Shown piece after piece: positions 34,800-43,799 of a stretch of 64,000 bases of DNA. The stretch is taken from contig JBLMZM010000090.1 of the NCBI GenBank assembly GCA_050258815.1, forward strand, positions 1 through 64,000. The letters run 5' to 3'. The position numbers were made by a program, and so were the translations under genes. The notes below the pieces were generated by a model that was not told the origin of the DNA, searched no databases, and saw only the letters and a list, made by a program, of their open reading frames with translations. Position 1 is the first letter of the stretch. Every line of letters begins with the position of its first letter. Source of the DNA: JAAXKN01 sp050258815 (GTDB lineage: Bacteria > Bacteroidota > Ignavibacteria > Ignavibacteriales > SURF-24).

Positions 34800-35471
34800 T
34801 TGGATTATAAAAAGATTACAATTGACAAGACTGAATACGATTATAAATTGAGGATCAGTAAAAAAGCCAGATATATGAGGCTACAGGTTAGTACAGACAA
34901 GGGTTTGGAAGTAATAGTTCCTTATGGTATTTCATTCAGAGAGGTTGAGCGTTTCTTAACAAGCAAGGGTGATTGGGTCGTTAAGCACCTTAAAAAAATC
35001 TCCAAAGGGCAGGAAAACTATCTTTTTTTTGGCCGGAAACTGGGTATTGAGCATAGATATGATGAATCATTAAGAAGGCACAGGTTAGAACTTAACGAGG
35101 ACACGCTGAGGATATTAAGTCCTGAAGGGGATAAAGTTTCACTGGGTACAATTTATAGCGCCTGGTTGAGGTTGAAAGCTGAGCAGTACATTCCCGGCAG
35201 GGTGCGCGAAATGGCAGCCCGGCATGGATTCAGGGTAAACAAAATAACCATCAGAGGGCAAAAGACCAGGTGGGGAAGCTGTTCAAGGGGCGGGAATTTA
35301 TCGTTTAATTTTAAACTAATGTCTTACAGCAGTGCTATTATAGATTATGTGATTGTACATGAGCTATGCCATCTCAAGGAGATGAATCATTCGAAGGATT
35401 TCTGGAATTTGGTGGAAGGGATTGTTCCTGATTATAAAATGCTAAGAAAAGAATTAAAAAAAGTGGCGTAA
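34800..35471 (+). CDS. YgjP/UPF-type (DUF45) zinc metallopeptidase-like protein
   Basis: A 223-residue cytosolic protein of the YgjP (DUF45, WLM-related) family. The N-terminal part reads KLRISKKARYMRLQVSTDKGLEVIVPYG, the family's usual opening. The zinc site is VIVHELCHLKEMNHSKDFW, with HELCH plus a downstream His. KTRWGSCSRGGNLSFNFKLM precedes it, as in other members. No physiological substrate is established. The start is a TTG with no strong ribosome site; no better start exists without losing conserved sequence. It diverges from menF and precedes the MarR gene. Confidence 0.88.
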   Translation: MDYKKITIDKTEYDYKLRISKKARYMRLQVSTDKGLEVIVPYGISFREVERFLTSKGDWVVKHLKKISKGQENYLFFGRKLGIEHRYDESLRRHRLELNEDTLRILSPEGDKVSLGTIYSAWLRLKAEQYIPGRVREMAARHGFRVNKITIRGQKTRWGSCSRGGNLSFNFKLMSYSSAIIDYVIVHELCHLKEMNHSKDFWNLVEGIVPDYKMLRKELKKVA

Positions 35472-35495
35472 TTCATAAAATGTTTGGATTTGATT

Positions 35496-35933
35496 ATGAC
35501 GACAGATGTAAGAACAAGGCATGCGCTGAATATTTGGGAAAAACTATTTCAGACTTACGAAAAGTACAGGAAATTACAGATCAGGACCGTTTTTGAACAT
35601 AACCTGACCGGTCCGCAATATAATGTGCTGGAAGTACTTTTCAGTTCGGGACCAATGCCCCTGAAAAAAATTGGCGAGAAGCTTTTTGTCAGCGGAGCAA
35701 ACATCACGTGTGTGGTGGACAATCTGGAAAAAGAAGAACTCGTGCGCAGGGTCCCCTCTTTGGAAGACAGAAGAATAATTATTGCGGAACTTACTTCCAA
35801 AGGAAGGGAAAAGATCGAGAAGCTTTTCCCCCTGCAGGCACAAGCCATCTTGAAGGTGACAGAAGCATTAAGTCATGAGGAGCAGGAACAGTTAATGAGA
35901 CTGCTCAGCAAACTGGATGCGGACAGGAAATAA
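35496..35933 (+). CDS. MarR-family transcriptional regulator
   Basis: A winged-helix regulator of 145 residues. It starts with a dimerisation helix (RTRHALNIWEKLFQTYEKYRKL), then LTGPQYNVLEVLFSSGPMPLKKIGEKLFVSGANITCVVDNLEKEELVRR with the recognition helix. The wing, VPSLEDRRIIIAELTSKGREK, carries the family's DRR motif. The ATG at 35496 is preferred to the TTG at 35484. Target genes are not evident; the upstream YgjP-type gene is 25 bases away and may be cotranscribed. The next gene, prmA, converges. Confidence 0.92.
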   Translation: MTTDVRTRHALNIWEKLFQTYEKYRKLQIRTVFEHNLTGPQYNVLEVLFSSGPMPLKKIGEKLFVSGANITCVVDNLEKEELVRRVPSLEDRRIIIAELTSKGREKIEKLFPLQAQAILKVTEALSHEEQEQLMRLLSKLDADRK

Positions 35934-35945
35934 TAAGGGCAGTTT

Positions 35946-36806
35946 TCAGACTCTTAACTTCATGACGAGTGAGATCCACTCATTCATTTGCTCTTTATCT
36001 ATTACGGCAAAGCCGGCTTTGCCGTAATTGTTTTTTATGTCTTCTTCGTCTGAGAACAATAGTCCTGAGAGTATCAGTGTTCCATCTTCCTTCATGTGAT
36101 CTCTCAATTCGGTACTTATTTCCATGAGTATGTTTTTATTGATGTTTGCCAGCACTAAATCGAAGTCTTTCTTTTCAACCTGGCTGATTTCACCCAATCT
36201 GATTTCTACTGAATCTGCTACGGAATTTATCTGGCAGTTTTCTATTCCGTTATCGTAGCACCATTCATCGTTGTCGATAGCCACGGCATTTTTTGCTCCA
36301 AGTTTTACAGCTGCAATTGCCAATACACCGGTTCCTGTACCCACGTCCAGTACTGAAGCATCATTTTGGACATATTTTTCGATCATAAGTAACATGAGGC
36401 GGGTTGTCTGGTGTTCGCCGGTACCGAATGACATCTTGGGATCAATAGTAAGTACCAGCTGGTTATCTTTGGCCTTATATTCCCTTGTGCTGGGTTTTAT
36501 GACAATCCTGTCTGATACTTCAATTACATTGAGCGATTTTTCCCATTCCTCATTCCAGTTCCTGTCCTCAAATTCATATTCATCCACGCTGAATGAGGTA
36601 ATGAGTCCCTGTGCCTTGATGGCATCGAGCAAACTCTCAATTTCATTCTTATTAACCTTCCCGGCATCTGAAAATACCTTTAGGCCCGTATCCTCTTCCG
36701 TAATGCCTGTAATCTCCAGGTCCCAGAGAACGCCGCTAATAAGTTCAGGTAAAAATGGTTCAGTGTTTATTGTAAATTCCTTAAAGTGCCTCACAAAAAT
36801 CTCCAA
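35946..36806 (-). CDS. prmA: Ribosomal protein L11 methyltransferase
   Basis: SAM-dependent methyltransferase modifying ribosomal protein L11. The 286 residues have the small N-terminal substrate-recognition domain, MSFGTGEHQTTRLMLLMIE (the PrmA signature), the SAM motif LDVGTGTGVLAIAAVKLGA (about residue 157) and LVLANINKNIL in place of NPPY. Length is normal. It starts 40 bases before the M28 peptidase stop. It could be cotranscribed with that gene, but they share no obvious function. Confidence 0.95.
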   Translation of the reverse strand: MEIFVRHFKEFTINTEPFLPELISGVLWDLEITGITEEDTGLKVFSDAGKVNKNEIESLLDAIKAQGLITSFSVDEYEFEDRNWNEEWEKSLNVIEVSDRIVIKPSTREYKAKDNQLVLTIDPKMSFGTGEHQTTRLMLLMIEKYVQNDASVLDVGTGTGVLAIAAVKLGAKNAVAIDNDEWCYDNGIENCQINSVADSVEIRLGEISQVEKKDFDLVLANINKNILMEISTELRDHMKEDGTLILSGLLFSDEEDIKNNYGKAGFAVIDKEQMNEWISLVMKLRV

Positions 36807-36845
36807 ATTTGAATGTCAAAAAGTTGTTAATAATTACCTTATGTG

Positions 36846-37862
36846 CTAAGCCACCGGTTTATTGAAGTCCAGGCTGTAAATCAGGTATGTTAATACATTT
36901 CCAACCTGCTGCAGCGTGCTTTCGCTTATGTTTTCCATATTATCCTTCTGGGAGTGCCAGTAATTCCTGCGTTCAACCGGGGTATCGGCTCCAACCAGGT
37001 CGATATCAATAATATCAATTGTAGTAATTCCGGCCTGATTAAGAGGAACATGGTCATCTTCAATTCTGTTGCCTTCGCCTTCGTTAAAAGCAGTTGCGTT
37101 TACTTTCCTGGCAATGCTCCAGACCATATTTACTATATCAGGGGCAAAAAGCATTGAGAATCCCTCTTTATTAAAGACGGCCTCCTTATCACCGACCAGG
37201 TCAAGCAGTATACCGAAAGCGGGTTTGTAATCTGCAGCGTTTTGAGCGGCGAAGTATTTAGACCCGAGAAAATAGTAATCAAGGCTGCCTTCCTTACCAT
37301 AATCCTCTCCATCCAGGAGAATCAAATCTATGCCGTAATTAACCGGGTGTTCCTTCAGAATTCTTGCTAACTCCAGCAGAACACCAACTCCGCTGCCTCC
37401 GTCATTGGCTCCCGGGATGGGAAGATTTCTCTTATTGGGATCCTTATCGTGTTCTCCCCTGGGACGGGTATCCCAATGTGCGCAAAAGAATATTCTGTGC
37501 TTTGCCGAGGGATTAAACCTGGCAATTACATTAGTTAGGCTGAGCTCCTGGTTGTCATAACCTGTGAAGTTGAAATTCTGAAGCTGGATTGTATCAGCAT
37601 ATTTTTTCATCTCGTTAGTCAGGTAATAGAGCGCCTGCTGGTGGCCGGCAGAACCAGGGTTTCTGGGACCGAAGCTGAGCTGTTTTTCCACTTGCTGATA
37701 AACATTCTTACCCGAAAACTGGGGAGCATTTACCTGGGATTTGAGGGAAAAAGGGGTTTCCGGTTTGGGACTTTCTTCCTTTTTGTTACAGGATATAAAA
37801 CCAAATGACATAATTATAATAATGCAGATAAATTTCGTAATTGGTTGAGAAAATTCTTTCAT
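36846..37862 (-). CDS. M28-family lipoprotein peptidase / glutaminyl cyclotransferase-like
   Basis: A 338-residue lipoprotein: a signal sequence ends in the lipobox FISC (Cys about 25). The zinc-peptidase core has RIFFCAHWDTRPRGE with the His and Asp, IPGANDGGSGVGVLLELA, LLDGEDYGKEGS with the catalytic Glu, FGILLDLVGDK, and a late His in DDHVPLNQAGI. Opening sequence GPRNPGSAGHQQAL and overall length resemble the glutaminyl-peptide cyclotransferase branch of M28. Either aminopeptidase or cyclotransferase activity is possible. It is predicted to be membrane-anchored on the periplasmic side. Confidence 0.88.
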   Translation of the reverse strand: MKEFSQPITKFICIIIIMSFGFISCNKKEESPKPETPFSLKSQVNAPQFSGKNVYQQVEKQLSFGPRNPGSAGHQQALYYLTNEMKKYADTIQLQNFNFTGYDNQELSLTNVIARFNPSAKHRIFFCAHWDTRPRGEHDKDPNKRNLPIPGANDGGSGVGVLLELARILKEHPVNYGIDLILLDGEDYGKEGSLDYYFLGSKYFAAQNAADYKPAFGILLDLVGDKEAVFNKEGFSMLFAPDIVNMVWSIARKVNATAFNEGEGNRIEDDHVPLNQAGITTIDIIDIDLVGADTPVERRNYWHSQKDNMENISESTLQQVGNVLTYLIYSLDFNKPVA

Positions 37863-37919
37863 GGGTTTTCCATATCTAAAATAAGGATAAATTAATTACT
37901 GATGAAGTAAAATTACAAA

Positions 37920-39371
37920 TTACCTATTTTTAATCAGAATATCATTAGTCTGTCCGTACTCAGCCAGTGTACGGCAGATCTCATTCTGTATTTCAGTTGC
38001 TCTTCTGGAGCTGCCTGTGTAGTTCTGAATAATAATGGAAAAGCCGAGCATGTGCTTATTGGCCGCCGTCACATATCCGGAAAGTGAACTTACCCCGCTC
38101 AGGGTTCCGGTCTTTGCGTGCACATTATTGAAGGCCGCACTATATTTCATTCTGTTTCTGAGTGAGCCGTCAACCCCGGCAATGGGGAATGACTCATAAA
38201 GAATATTGAAAAGTGCAGGTCTTGAGTAATACATATATTTCAAAATACCAAGAAGTAGTTCGGATGATATCAGATTATAGTGGGATACTCCTGAGCCATC
38301 CACGATTCTGTATGACTTATAGTTCAAACCAGCAAGTGTTATCAGGCTGTCGACCAATTTAATGCCGTTTTCAGGAGTTGCCGGCTTATTAAAAAATTTA
38401 TAAGCCAGGGCTCTTAGAGTCATCTCAGCGCTCAGATTATCGCTTTGTTTGTTCAGGTTTACAATTACCTCTCCGAATGCTCTGTTAAGAGTATTGATCA
38501 GTCGTGCGGTCTTTGGAACAGCTGCCGTATCGATTGTTCCTGAAAACTGTAAGTCTTTTTGTATCAGGCGTTCCTTAAGAAGGGTCAGGAAATAGCAAAC
38601 GGGGTTATAAACATTTATCTCGCTTTGGATTGTATCCTTATAGGACAGTTTGCCCTGGAGAACTATATTATTCGTTCTGTGCAGCCAGTCCCTGTCCCAC
38701 TTAAAGTCAGACGTATCTGAGGATATAGTAACCGAGTGATTAATGATTTTGAAAAAACCGGTCTGCGGAAATGTGTTTACGCTGGCCGGAGCGCCGATTG
38801 CCCCAGGTGTTATACTCACTGTGACTGTGTTGCTGTTTATATTCAGGGGACAAAGATAGGGGGCATCTGTTGAAGGATCATCATCCCACATCCAGCCTTT
38901 TCCCCAGAAGAGCGAATCCATGTATGACACGTCGGCGTAGATATTCCCTTTAATCTTCCTGATTCCTAAAGCGCGGATCCGGTCAATGAGAGAGTCCAGG
39001 TCCTGAACACTAAAATCAGGATCCCCTTTACCCTGAATATATATGTCGCCAGTACAAACTGAACCAACAATTTTACCAGTATAATAGACCGAAGTTTGAA
39101 AATTATATTCAGGGCCCAGAAAATACAATCCTGCAGAAGTTGTAAGGATCTTCATATTTGAGGCTGGGCGCAGCAGCAGTTTATTGTTCTTCTGATACAG
39201 GGGCTCTTTTGATGTAAGGTCAAATATATCAACAGAAGCTGCTGTTGATTCAAACAGGCTGTCAGAGAGTATTACGTCCAGCCTCGACTTAAGATCCTGC
39301 TGGCCAAAACAAAAACCTGAGAGAATAATTAACAGTATACAGGCTGAGAAAAATCTCGTTAAATATTTCAT
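37920..39371 (-). CDS. dacB: D-alanyl-D-alanine carboxypeptidase/endopeptidase, PBP4 type
   Basis: Low-molecular-mass penicillin-binding protein of the S13 family acting on peptidoglycan in the periplasm. The 483 residues include a signal peptide (about 1-24, ending CFGQ), the SxxK nucleophile motif Ser71-Asn-Met-Lys74, an SxN motif SDN in KQSDNLSAEMTLRAL, and KTG in HAKTGTLSGVSSLSGY. The insert of about 150-200 residues between SxxK and SxN is typical of PBP4. It is probably a single-gene unit; a 57-base gap separates it from the M28 peptidase. Confidence 0.95.
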   Translation of the reverse strand: MKYLTRFFSACILLIILSGFCFGQQDLKSRLDVILSDSLFESTAASVDIFDLTSKEPLYQKNNKLLLRPASNMKILTTSAGLYFLGPEYNFQTSVYYTGKIVGSVCTGDIYIQGKGDPDFSVQDLDSLIDRIRALGIRKIKGNIYADVSYMDSLFWGKGWMWDDDPSTDAPYLCPLNINSNTVTVSITPGAIGAPASVNTFPQTGFFKIINHSVTISSDTSDFKWDRDWLHRTNNIVLQGKLSYKDTIQSEINVYNPVCYFLTLLKERLIQKDLQFSGTIDTAAVPKTARLINTLNRAFGEVIVNLNKQSDNLSAEMTLRALAYKFFNKPATPENGIKLVDSLITLAGLNYKSYRIVDGSGVSHYNLISSELLLGILKYMYYSRPALFNILYESFPIAGVDGSLRNRMKYSAAFNNVHAKTGTLSGVSSLSGYVTAANKHMLGFSIIIQNYTGSSRRATEIQNEICRTLAEYGQTNDILIKNR

Positions 39372-39444
39372 GGCGATTTACAGTAGTAGTGTTAATGAAT
39401 AAGTTACAGTTGTTAAATCTTACAAGCAGTTTCACCCAAGCATG

Positions 39445-40803
39445 CTAGAAGTAAGGCCGGGTTCTGTAGGCAAGACCTAGCTCTTCCTGAACGAATATTT
39501 TTGCTCTTTCGATATCTATCTCGTTAATACCCACGACAGTCATTACGACGTTTGAATACTGGTTGGCGCGTTTAGCAAAATCCAGCATTTCTGTGTGCAT
39601 TGCAGGATCTACTTTCATCAGGCTGGCATACTGTTCAGGATCGACAGAGTTCAGGCTTATGGAAACCGTGTCGATCAGGTTTTTCAGTTCCGGAGTGATA
39701 TCGCGCTTATTGATAAAATTGCCGTGTCCATTTGTATTGAGTCTGGTTTTACCGTTATGGTCTTTCACATACTTTGCAATTGCCTTTACAACATCCCAGC
39801 GGATCGTAGGCTCGCCATAACCGCAGAAAACTATTTCTTCATATTGTGAAGGATCACCAATTTCCCTGATATACACTTCAGCAGATGGTTCTTCTGACCT
39901 GGTCATCTTCAGGCTATAGCCTTTTATTGCGGCCTCACCTTTTCTGTCACAGAATGTGCAATCTGCGTTGCAGCGGTTGGTGACGTTTATATAAAGTGAG
40001 TTACCGATTTTGTATGTGTAGCTTACGCCCGGTTTTGTACCAATTCCAAAGAGCCTGAAGGCGTTAAATGAAGTTGCCTGGGCCACGTTATCAACCGTTA
40101 TGTTTTGCAGCTGAGCAATTTTTTCAGCAATCAGATTAATATAGGAAGGTTCATTTCTTTTGCCGCGGTGAGGAACAGGAGTCATAAAAGGAGAATCTGT
40201 TTCCAGCAGAAGATTTTCCACCTGAATATTTTGCAGTACATTCCTCAGGGAATCAGCCTTTTGGAAAGTAATATTTCCTGTAAAGGACAGGAAGTGATTC
40301 ATGGCAATAAGTTCGCGCGCATCAGCCAGCGAGCCTGAGAAGCAATGGAGCTGAGCTTTGAGATCAGTATTCTTGTACGAACGTAATATGTTCATAATAT
40401 CAGTATCAGCTTCTCTGTTATGAAGTATTACGGGCAGGTTCAGTTTTAATGCCAGGATTATCTGGCTGTCGAGTGCATCTATCTGTTTTTCCTTAGGCGA
40501 AAAGTCGTAATAATAATCCAGACCAATTTCTCCAATAGCCACTACTTTTTTATTTTTTGCCAGTTCCTCCAGATTATCCAGCAGGCTGTCAGTCCATTCT
40601 TTTGTATCGTGCGGATGGATTCCTACTGCGGCATAAATGAAATCATACTTTTCGGCCAGTTCGACTGCCTGCACAGAGCTAGCAAGGTCGGTACCCGGGA
40701 CAATTATGTAATCGATTCCCGAATTTTTGGCGCGTTCAAGAACGTCGCCAATCTCACCATTAAAGTTAGGGTAAAACAGATGTGCGTGTGTGTCAACAAA
40801 CAT
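39445..40803 (-). CDS. Fusion of TatD-family metallo-hydrolase and TatD-associated radical SAM protein
   Basis: A 452-residue two-domain protein. Residues 1-256 are a TatD-type TIM-barrel hydrolase: VDTHAHLFYPNF, GIHPHDTKEW, IGEIGLDYYYD, LHNREADTD, LHCFSGS and LLLETDSPFMTP provide the metal ligands of these DNases. Residues about 260-452 are a compact radical SAM domain with Cys278-x3-Cys282-x2-Cys285 in CNADCTFCDRKG and the SAM motif FCGYGEPT. Known TatD-linked radical SAM proteins usually occur as separate neighbours. The fusion indicates a shared pathway, but the reaction is unknown. It lies between dacB and the TonB receptor. Confidence 0.92.
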   Translation of the reverse strand: MFVDTHAHLFYPNFNGEIGDVLERAKNSGIDYIIVPGTDLASSVQAVELAEKYDFIYAAVGIHPHDTKEWTDSLLDNLEELAKNKKVVAIGEIGLDYYYDFSPKEKQIDALDSQIILALKLNLPVILHNREADTDIMNILRSYKNTDLKAQLHCFSGSLADARELIAMNHFLSFTGNITFQKADSLRNVLQNIQVENLLLETDSPFMTPVPHRGKRNEPSYINLIAEKIAQLQNITVDNVAQATSFNAFRLFGIGTKPGVSYTYKIGNSLYINVTNRCNADCTFCDRKGEAAIKGYSLKMTRSEEPSAEVYIREIGDPSQYEEIVFCGYGEPTIRWDVVKAIAKYVKDHNGKTRLNTNGHGNFINKRDITPELKNLIDTVSISLNSVDPEQYASLMKVDPAMHTEMLDFAKRANQYSNVVMTVVGINEIDIERAKIFVQEELGLAYRTRPYF

Positions 40804-40907
40804 TTTAACTCTTCAGATTTATTTAACAAACAAATGGTGCTGAATCTGGTACTCCTCAGAATGCTGCACCGCTTGTTAGATGTCTGAGCTGAAAGATTTG
40901 GGGGTTT

Positions 40908-43076
40908 TCAGAACACCATTTCCAGTCCAACAGATGCATTTCTGATCGGGGAAAGGTTACCAATAATTTCAATGTAATTATAATTCAGCAGGTTATTAAT
41001 ATTTAACAATATCTTTCCCGGCAATCCCAAAGATAACAAATTATAACCTGTTCTGAAATCTAAAACATAAACAGGGACGCGTTTATCTCCGTCTTTAACC
41101 AGTCCCAGATCCACAAGTTCGTAATCCAGCGCTTCAATTTTACTCCAGAAACGGAAATCTGTTCCAAATTGAAATGCACCTATTTTGAAGTCTACAGAAG
41201 AGTAGAATAAATGGCGGGGCCTGTACTTTAAAGGTGAGTTCTTTTCAATATTTCTTGCCCACAGGTAAACATAGTTTATATTAAGGTTTAACCGTTCAGG
41301 GATCAGATTAAATACCATATTGAACTCTGTTCCCTGGATTCTGGCTCGGGTAAGGTTCCTGAAGATGATCAGTCCATCAGAAGGATCGACACCCGGTTCA
41401 ATAAAATCGTAGTATTCATTGCGGAAAACTGCCAGATCCGCTTCTATAAAATTTCCAAAGCTCTGGTTTATGCCGGCTTCCAGAGACAGGTTAGTTTCCG
41501 ATTTAAGATAGGGATTAGGCTTTATCTTTAATCCACCGGCAGTTGTGCTTGTAGAGGTTTCAGCCAGTGTCGGAGCCCGGAATCCCCTGCCTGCTGATGC
41601 TCTCAGGACAGTCTCCCCGGAAAGTTTATAATTAACCCCTATGCGCGGGGAGAGGGAGCTGAGGCCACTTAGAGTATCCAGTTTACTGTAATCGAATCTT
41701 ACGCCCGCTGAAAGCGTCAATGGGAAATTTAATTTATAATCAGCCTGGGTATATACTCCTGTGCCGAACGAATGTGGCTTGCCAAAAAGGTTTGAGTTTA
41801 CATTCCCTGTGGTAGATTCCACACCAGAAGTTAGGAACAGTTTCTGGCTCAGTCGGTAGTTTACCTGAATTTCGCCTCTTAATAATCCCGAGGCCGAAGT
41901 GTCATGGCTGGAAGTTTCATCGTTCCATTTTGTATGATAATAGCTGGACCGGATAGTTAAAAACAAATCAGGGCTAATTACATTCTTGTACATCAGTTCC
42001 AGCATATATCTGTCGGAAAGAACGCGCTGTCCCTGATCAGCATCCCGGGGCTGCAGCACGTGTCCTGCATCTTTCCAGTAGATAAAGTTGCCCCTGGTCT
42101 GACCCATATAGTTTGCTAAGAGTGTAAGCGAGGATTTTGGGGTAAAATTATAAACTGTTTTCACAAAACCTGTATATCTCTTGAAATAGTCATCCTGCCT
42201 ATATCCGGAATTTTCGGTACGCGTTAAAGAAAGAGTATATCCTAAGCTGCTGACGCTGCCTGAGTGAGTGAGTGTAAGTCCATTATAAGGCCTGTACTTG
42301 CCGGACCAATCCCATTCGCTGTAACTAGGTTTATCATAGAGGCCAAAGTAGCCTTTGACATAAGTGAACTGTTCCCTGGAGATATCCTTAGTAATTACAT
42401 TTATAACGCCACCGATTGCAGTAGATCCATAAAGCGAGCTGGCTGCACCCTTTATTATTTCCACTCTGTCAATTTCCGTGACCGGGATGATTTCCCAGAT
42501 GATCTCGCCTGTGTCTCCTGTATAGAGCGGGATTCCATCCATTGCCACCAGCACTCTTGTGCCTGCTCCTCTGCTGTAGCCGCTTGAACCCCGGATGCTA
42601 ACCTGATCAAGATTCATGCTTACGCCCGGAGCATAGCGCATTGCATTATCCAGAGAGATAATATTTCTTTCAGCAATTTTGTCGGAGCCTATTACGGCTG
42701 CACTGACAGGAAGGTCGGTTACCTGCTGCTCATATTTGCTGGCCGTTACGATTACCTGTTTGGAAAGAAGGGCTGTTTCCTCAAGCTGAATATTTATCCT
42801 TAACAGAGCCTCTTCAAGAACTATATTACCAGTAATTTTCTTTTCGAAACCAAGCATTGAGATTTCCAGGTTGTAGGTGCCGTAACGGAGTCTTTCAATC
42901 CGGAAATTACCCAGCTGGTCAGTTGAGGCCCCCATGGTAGTACCCTTTACAAAGACATTTGCCCCACTAAGAGGATTACCCTGCTTATCGGTTACTTTTC
43001 CCAAAATAGCGCCTGTTTGAGCGAAAAGGGAGTTAAAACCCAACAAGCACAAAGTTATTAAAAGAATTTTCATCAA
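40908..43076 (-). CDS. TonB-dependent outer-membrane receptor
   Basis: A 722-residue receptor with signal peptide (1-20, ending LFAQ). A carboxypeptidase-regulatory-like domain follows (GAILGKVTDKQGNPLSGANVFVKGTTMG, about 22-105), then a plug domain with GSDKIAERNIISLDNAMRYAPGV and VEIIKGAASSLYGSTAIGGVINVITK, then a 22-strand barrel ending GLEMVF. It imports an unknown substrate such as a siderophore, cobalamin or oligosaccharide using TonB energy. No SusD partner is present. A small lipoprotein gene lies 60 bases upstream and is probably cotranscribed. Confidence 0.95.
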   Translation of the reverse strand: MMKILLITLCLLGFNSLFAQTGAILGKVTDKQGNPLSGANVFVKGTTMGASTDQLGNFRIERLRYGTYNLEISMLGFEKKITGNIVLEEALLRINIQLEETALLSKQVIVTASKYEQQVTDLPVSAAVIGSDKIAERNIISLDNAMRYAPGVSMNLDQVSIRGSSGYSRGAGTRVLVAMDGIPLYTGDTGEIIWEIIPVTEIDRVEIIKGAASSLYGSTAIGGVINVITKDISREQFTYVKGYFGLYDKPSYSEWDWSGKYRPYNGLTLTHSGSVSSLGYTLSLTRTENSGYRQDDYFKRYTGFVKTVYNFTPKSSLTLLANYMGQTRGNFIYWKDAGHVLQPRDADQGQRVLSDRYMLELMYKNVISPDLFLTIRSSYYHTKWNDETSSHDTSASGLLRGEIQVNYRLSQKLFLTSGVESTTGNVNSNLFGKPHSFGTGVYTQADYKLNFPLTLSAGVRFDYSKLDTLSGLSSLSPRIGVNYKLSGETVLRASAGRGFRAPTLAETSTSTTAGGLKIKPNPYLKSETNLSLEAGINQSFGNFIEADLAVFRNEYYDFIEPGVDPSDGLIIFRNLTRARIQGTEFNMVFNLIPERLNLNINYVYLWARNIEKNSPLKYRPRHLFYSSVDFKIGAFQFGTDFRFWSKIEALDYELVDLGLVKDGDKRVPVYVLDFRTGYNLLSLGLPGKILLNINNLLNYNYIEIIGNLSPIRNASVGLEMVF

Positions 43077-43136
43077 ATTATTTCTTTAATAAGTGGATTA
43101 TATATAAACCTGACTCTACGATGCCAATTATCCATA

Positions 43137-43646
43137 TCATCCACCCGGCGGCTGGGGCGGGGGATTATTATAATCACATATTATGTCAACATCGCCGATG
43201 AATTTACCCTCCGGTATTACCAGTTCACCCGGTTTTGTAGTATCATTCACGGCATAAAAAATACCCACCACAGTCCAATCTTTTCTGTCCAATGAGATTG
43301 TCTGGGTTCCTGACTGTGCCACTGCCACATATGAATATTTCCCCGGTTTGATTTCAAGAAGAGGGTTGATAAGGGAACTATAGACAATATTAGTGACTCC
43401 ATATGGGATGCTATCGCTTACAAATGCGAGGTTAAGCGCATTAAAATCGCTGGGGGAATTAAGCGGGTTTTTAAATGCCACGATGTGGGTTCTGCGCACA
43501 TTTTCAGGCCAGGTGCCCTTAAATATGACTGTACCGCCGAACCCGGTCTGCAGGGGTGGATTTTCGGGCTCGGGGGAGATGCCTCCCCCGCAGCCATAGA
43601 ACAATAATAACAGAGGTAATAAAAAGAAGGTTACTTTATTATTCAC
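43137..43646 (-). CDS. Hypothetical lipoprotein next to TonB receptor
   Basis: A 169-residue lipoprotein: signal MNNKVTFFLLPLLLLFYGC with the lipobox Cys at 19, followed by a Gly/Pro linker. The mature part is beta-rich (GFGGTVIFKGTWPENVRRTHIVAFKNPL, YSYVAVAQSGTQ) and looks like an Ig- or carboxypeptidase-regulatory-like sandwich. The C-terminus is Pro/Gly rich (NPPPQPPGG). I do not recognise a family. The position directly upstream of a TonB receptor suggests a surface or periplasmic accessory binding role, which is inference. Confidence 0.75.
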   Translation of the reverse strand: MNNKVTFFLLPLLLLFYGCGGGISPEPENPPLQTGFGGTVIFKGTWPENVRRTHIVAFKNPLNSPSDFNALNLAFVSDSIPYGVTNIVYSSLINPLLEIKPGKYSYVAVAQSGTQTISLDRKDWTVVGIFYAVNDTTKPGELVIPEGKFIGDVDIICDYNNPPPQPPGG

Positions 43647-43799
43647 AATTTACTTTCTTAATTAAAAGCCTGTATTTTACCTAAGGTACAAAGTAAATCA
43701 TTAAATAAAAAGTGTCCTGCCTGTAATTCTTATTCCGCAATAAACTTCTGCCGGAACCGGGTTAATTTATGCATACAAGAAGGCCAGGGGAGAGAATTA

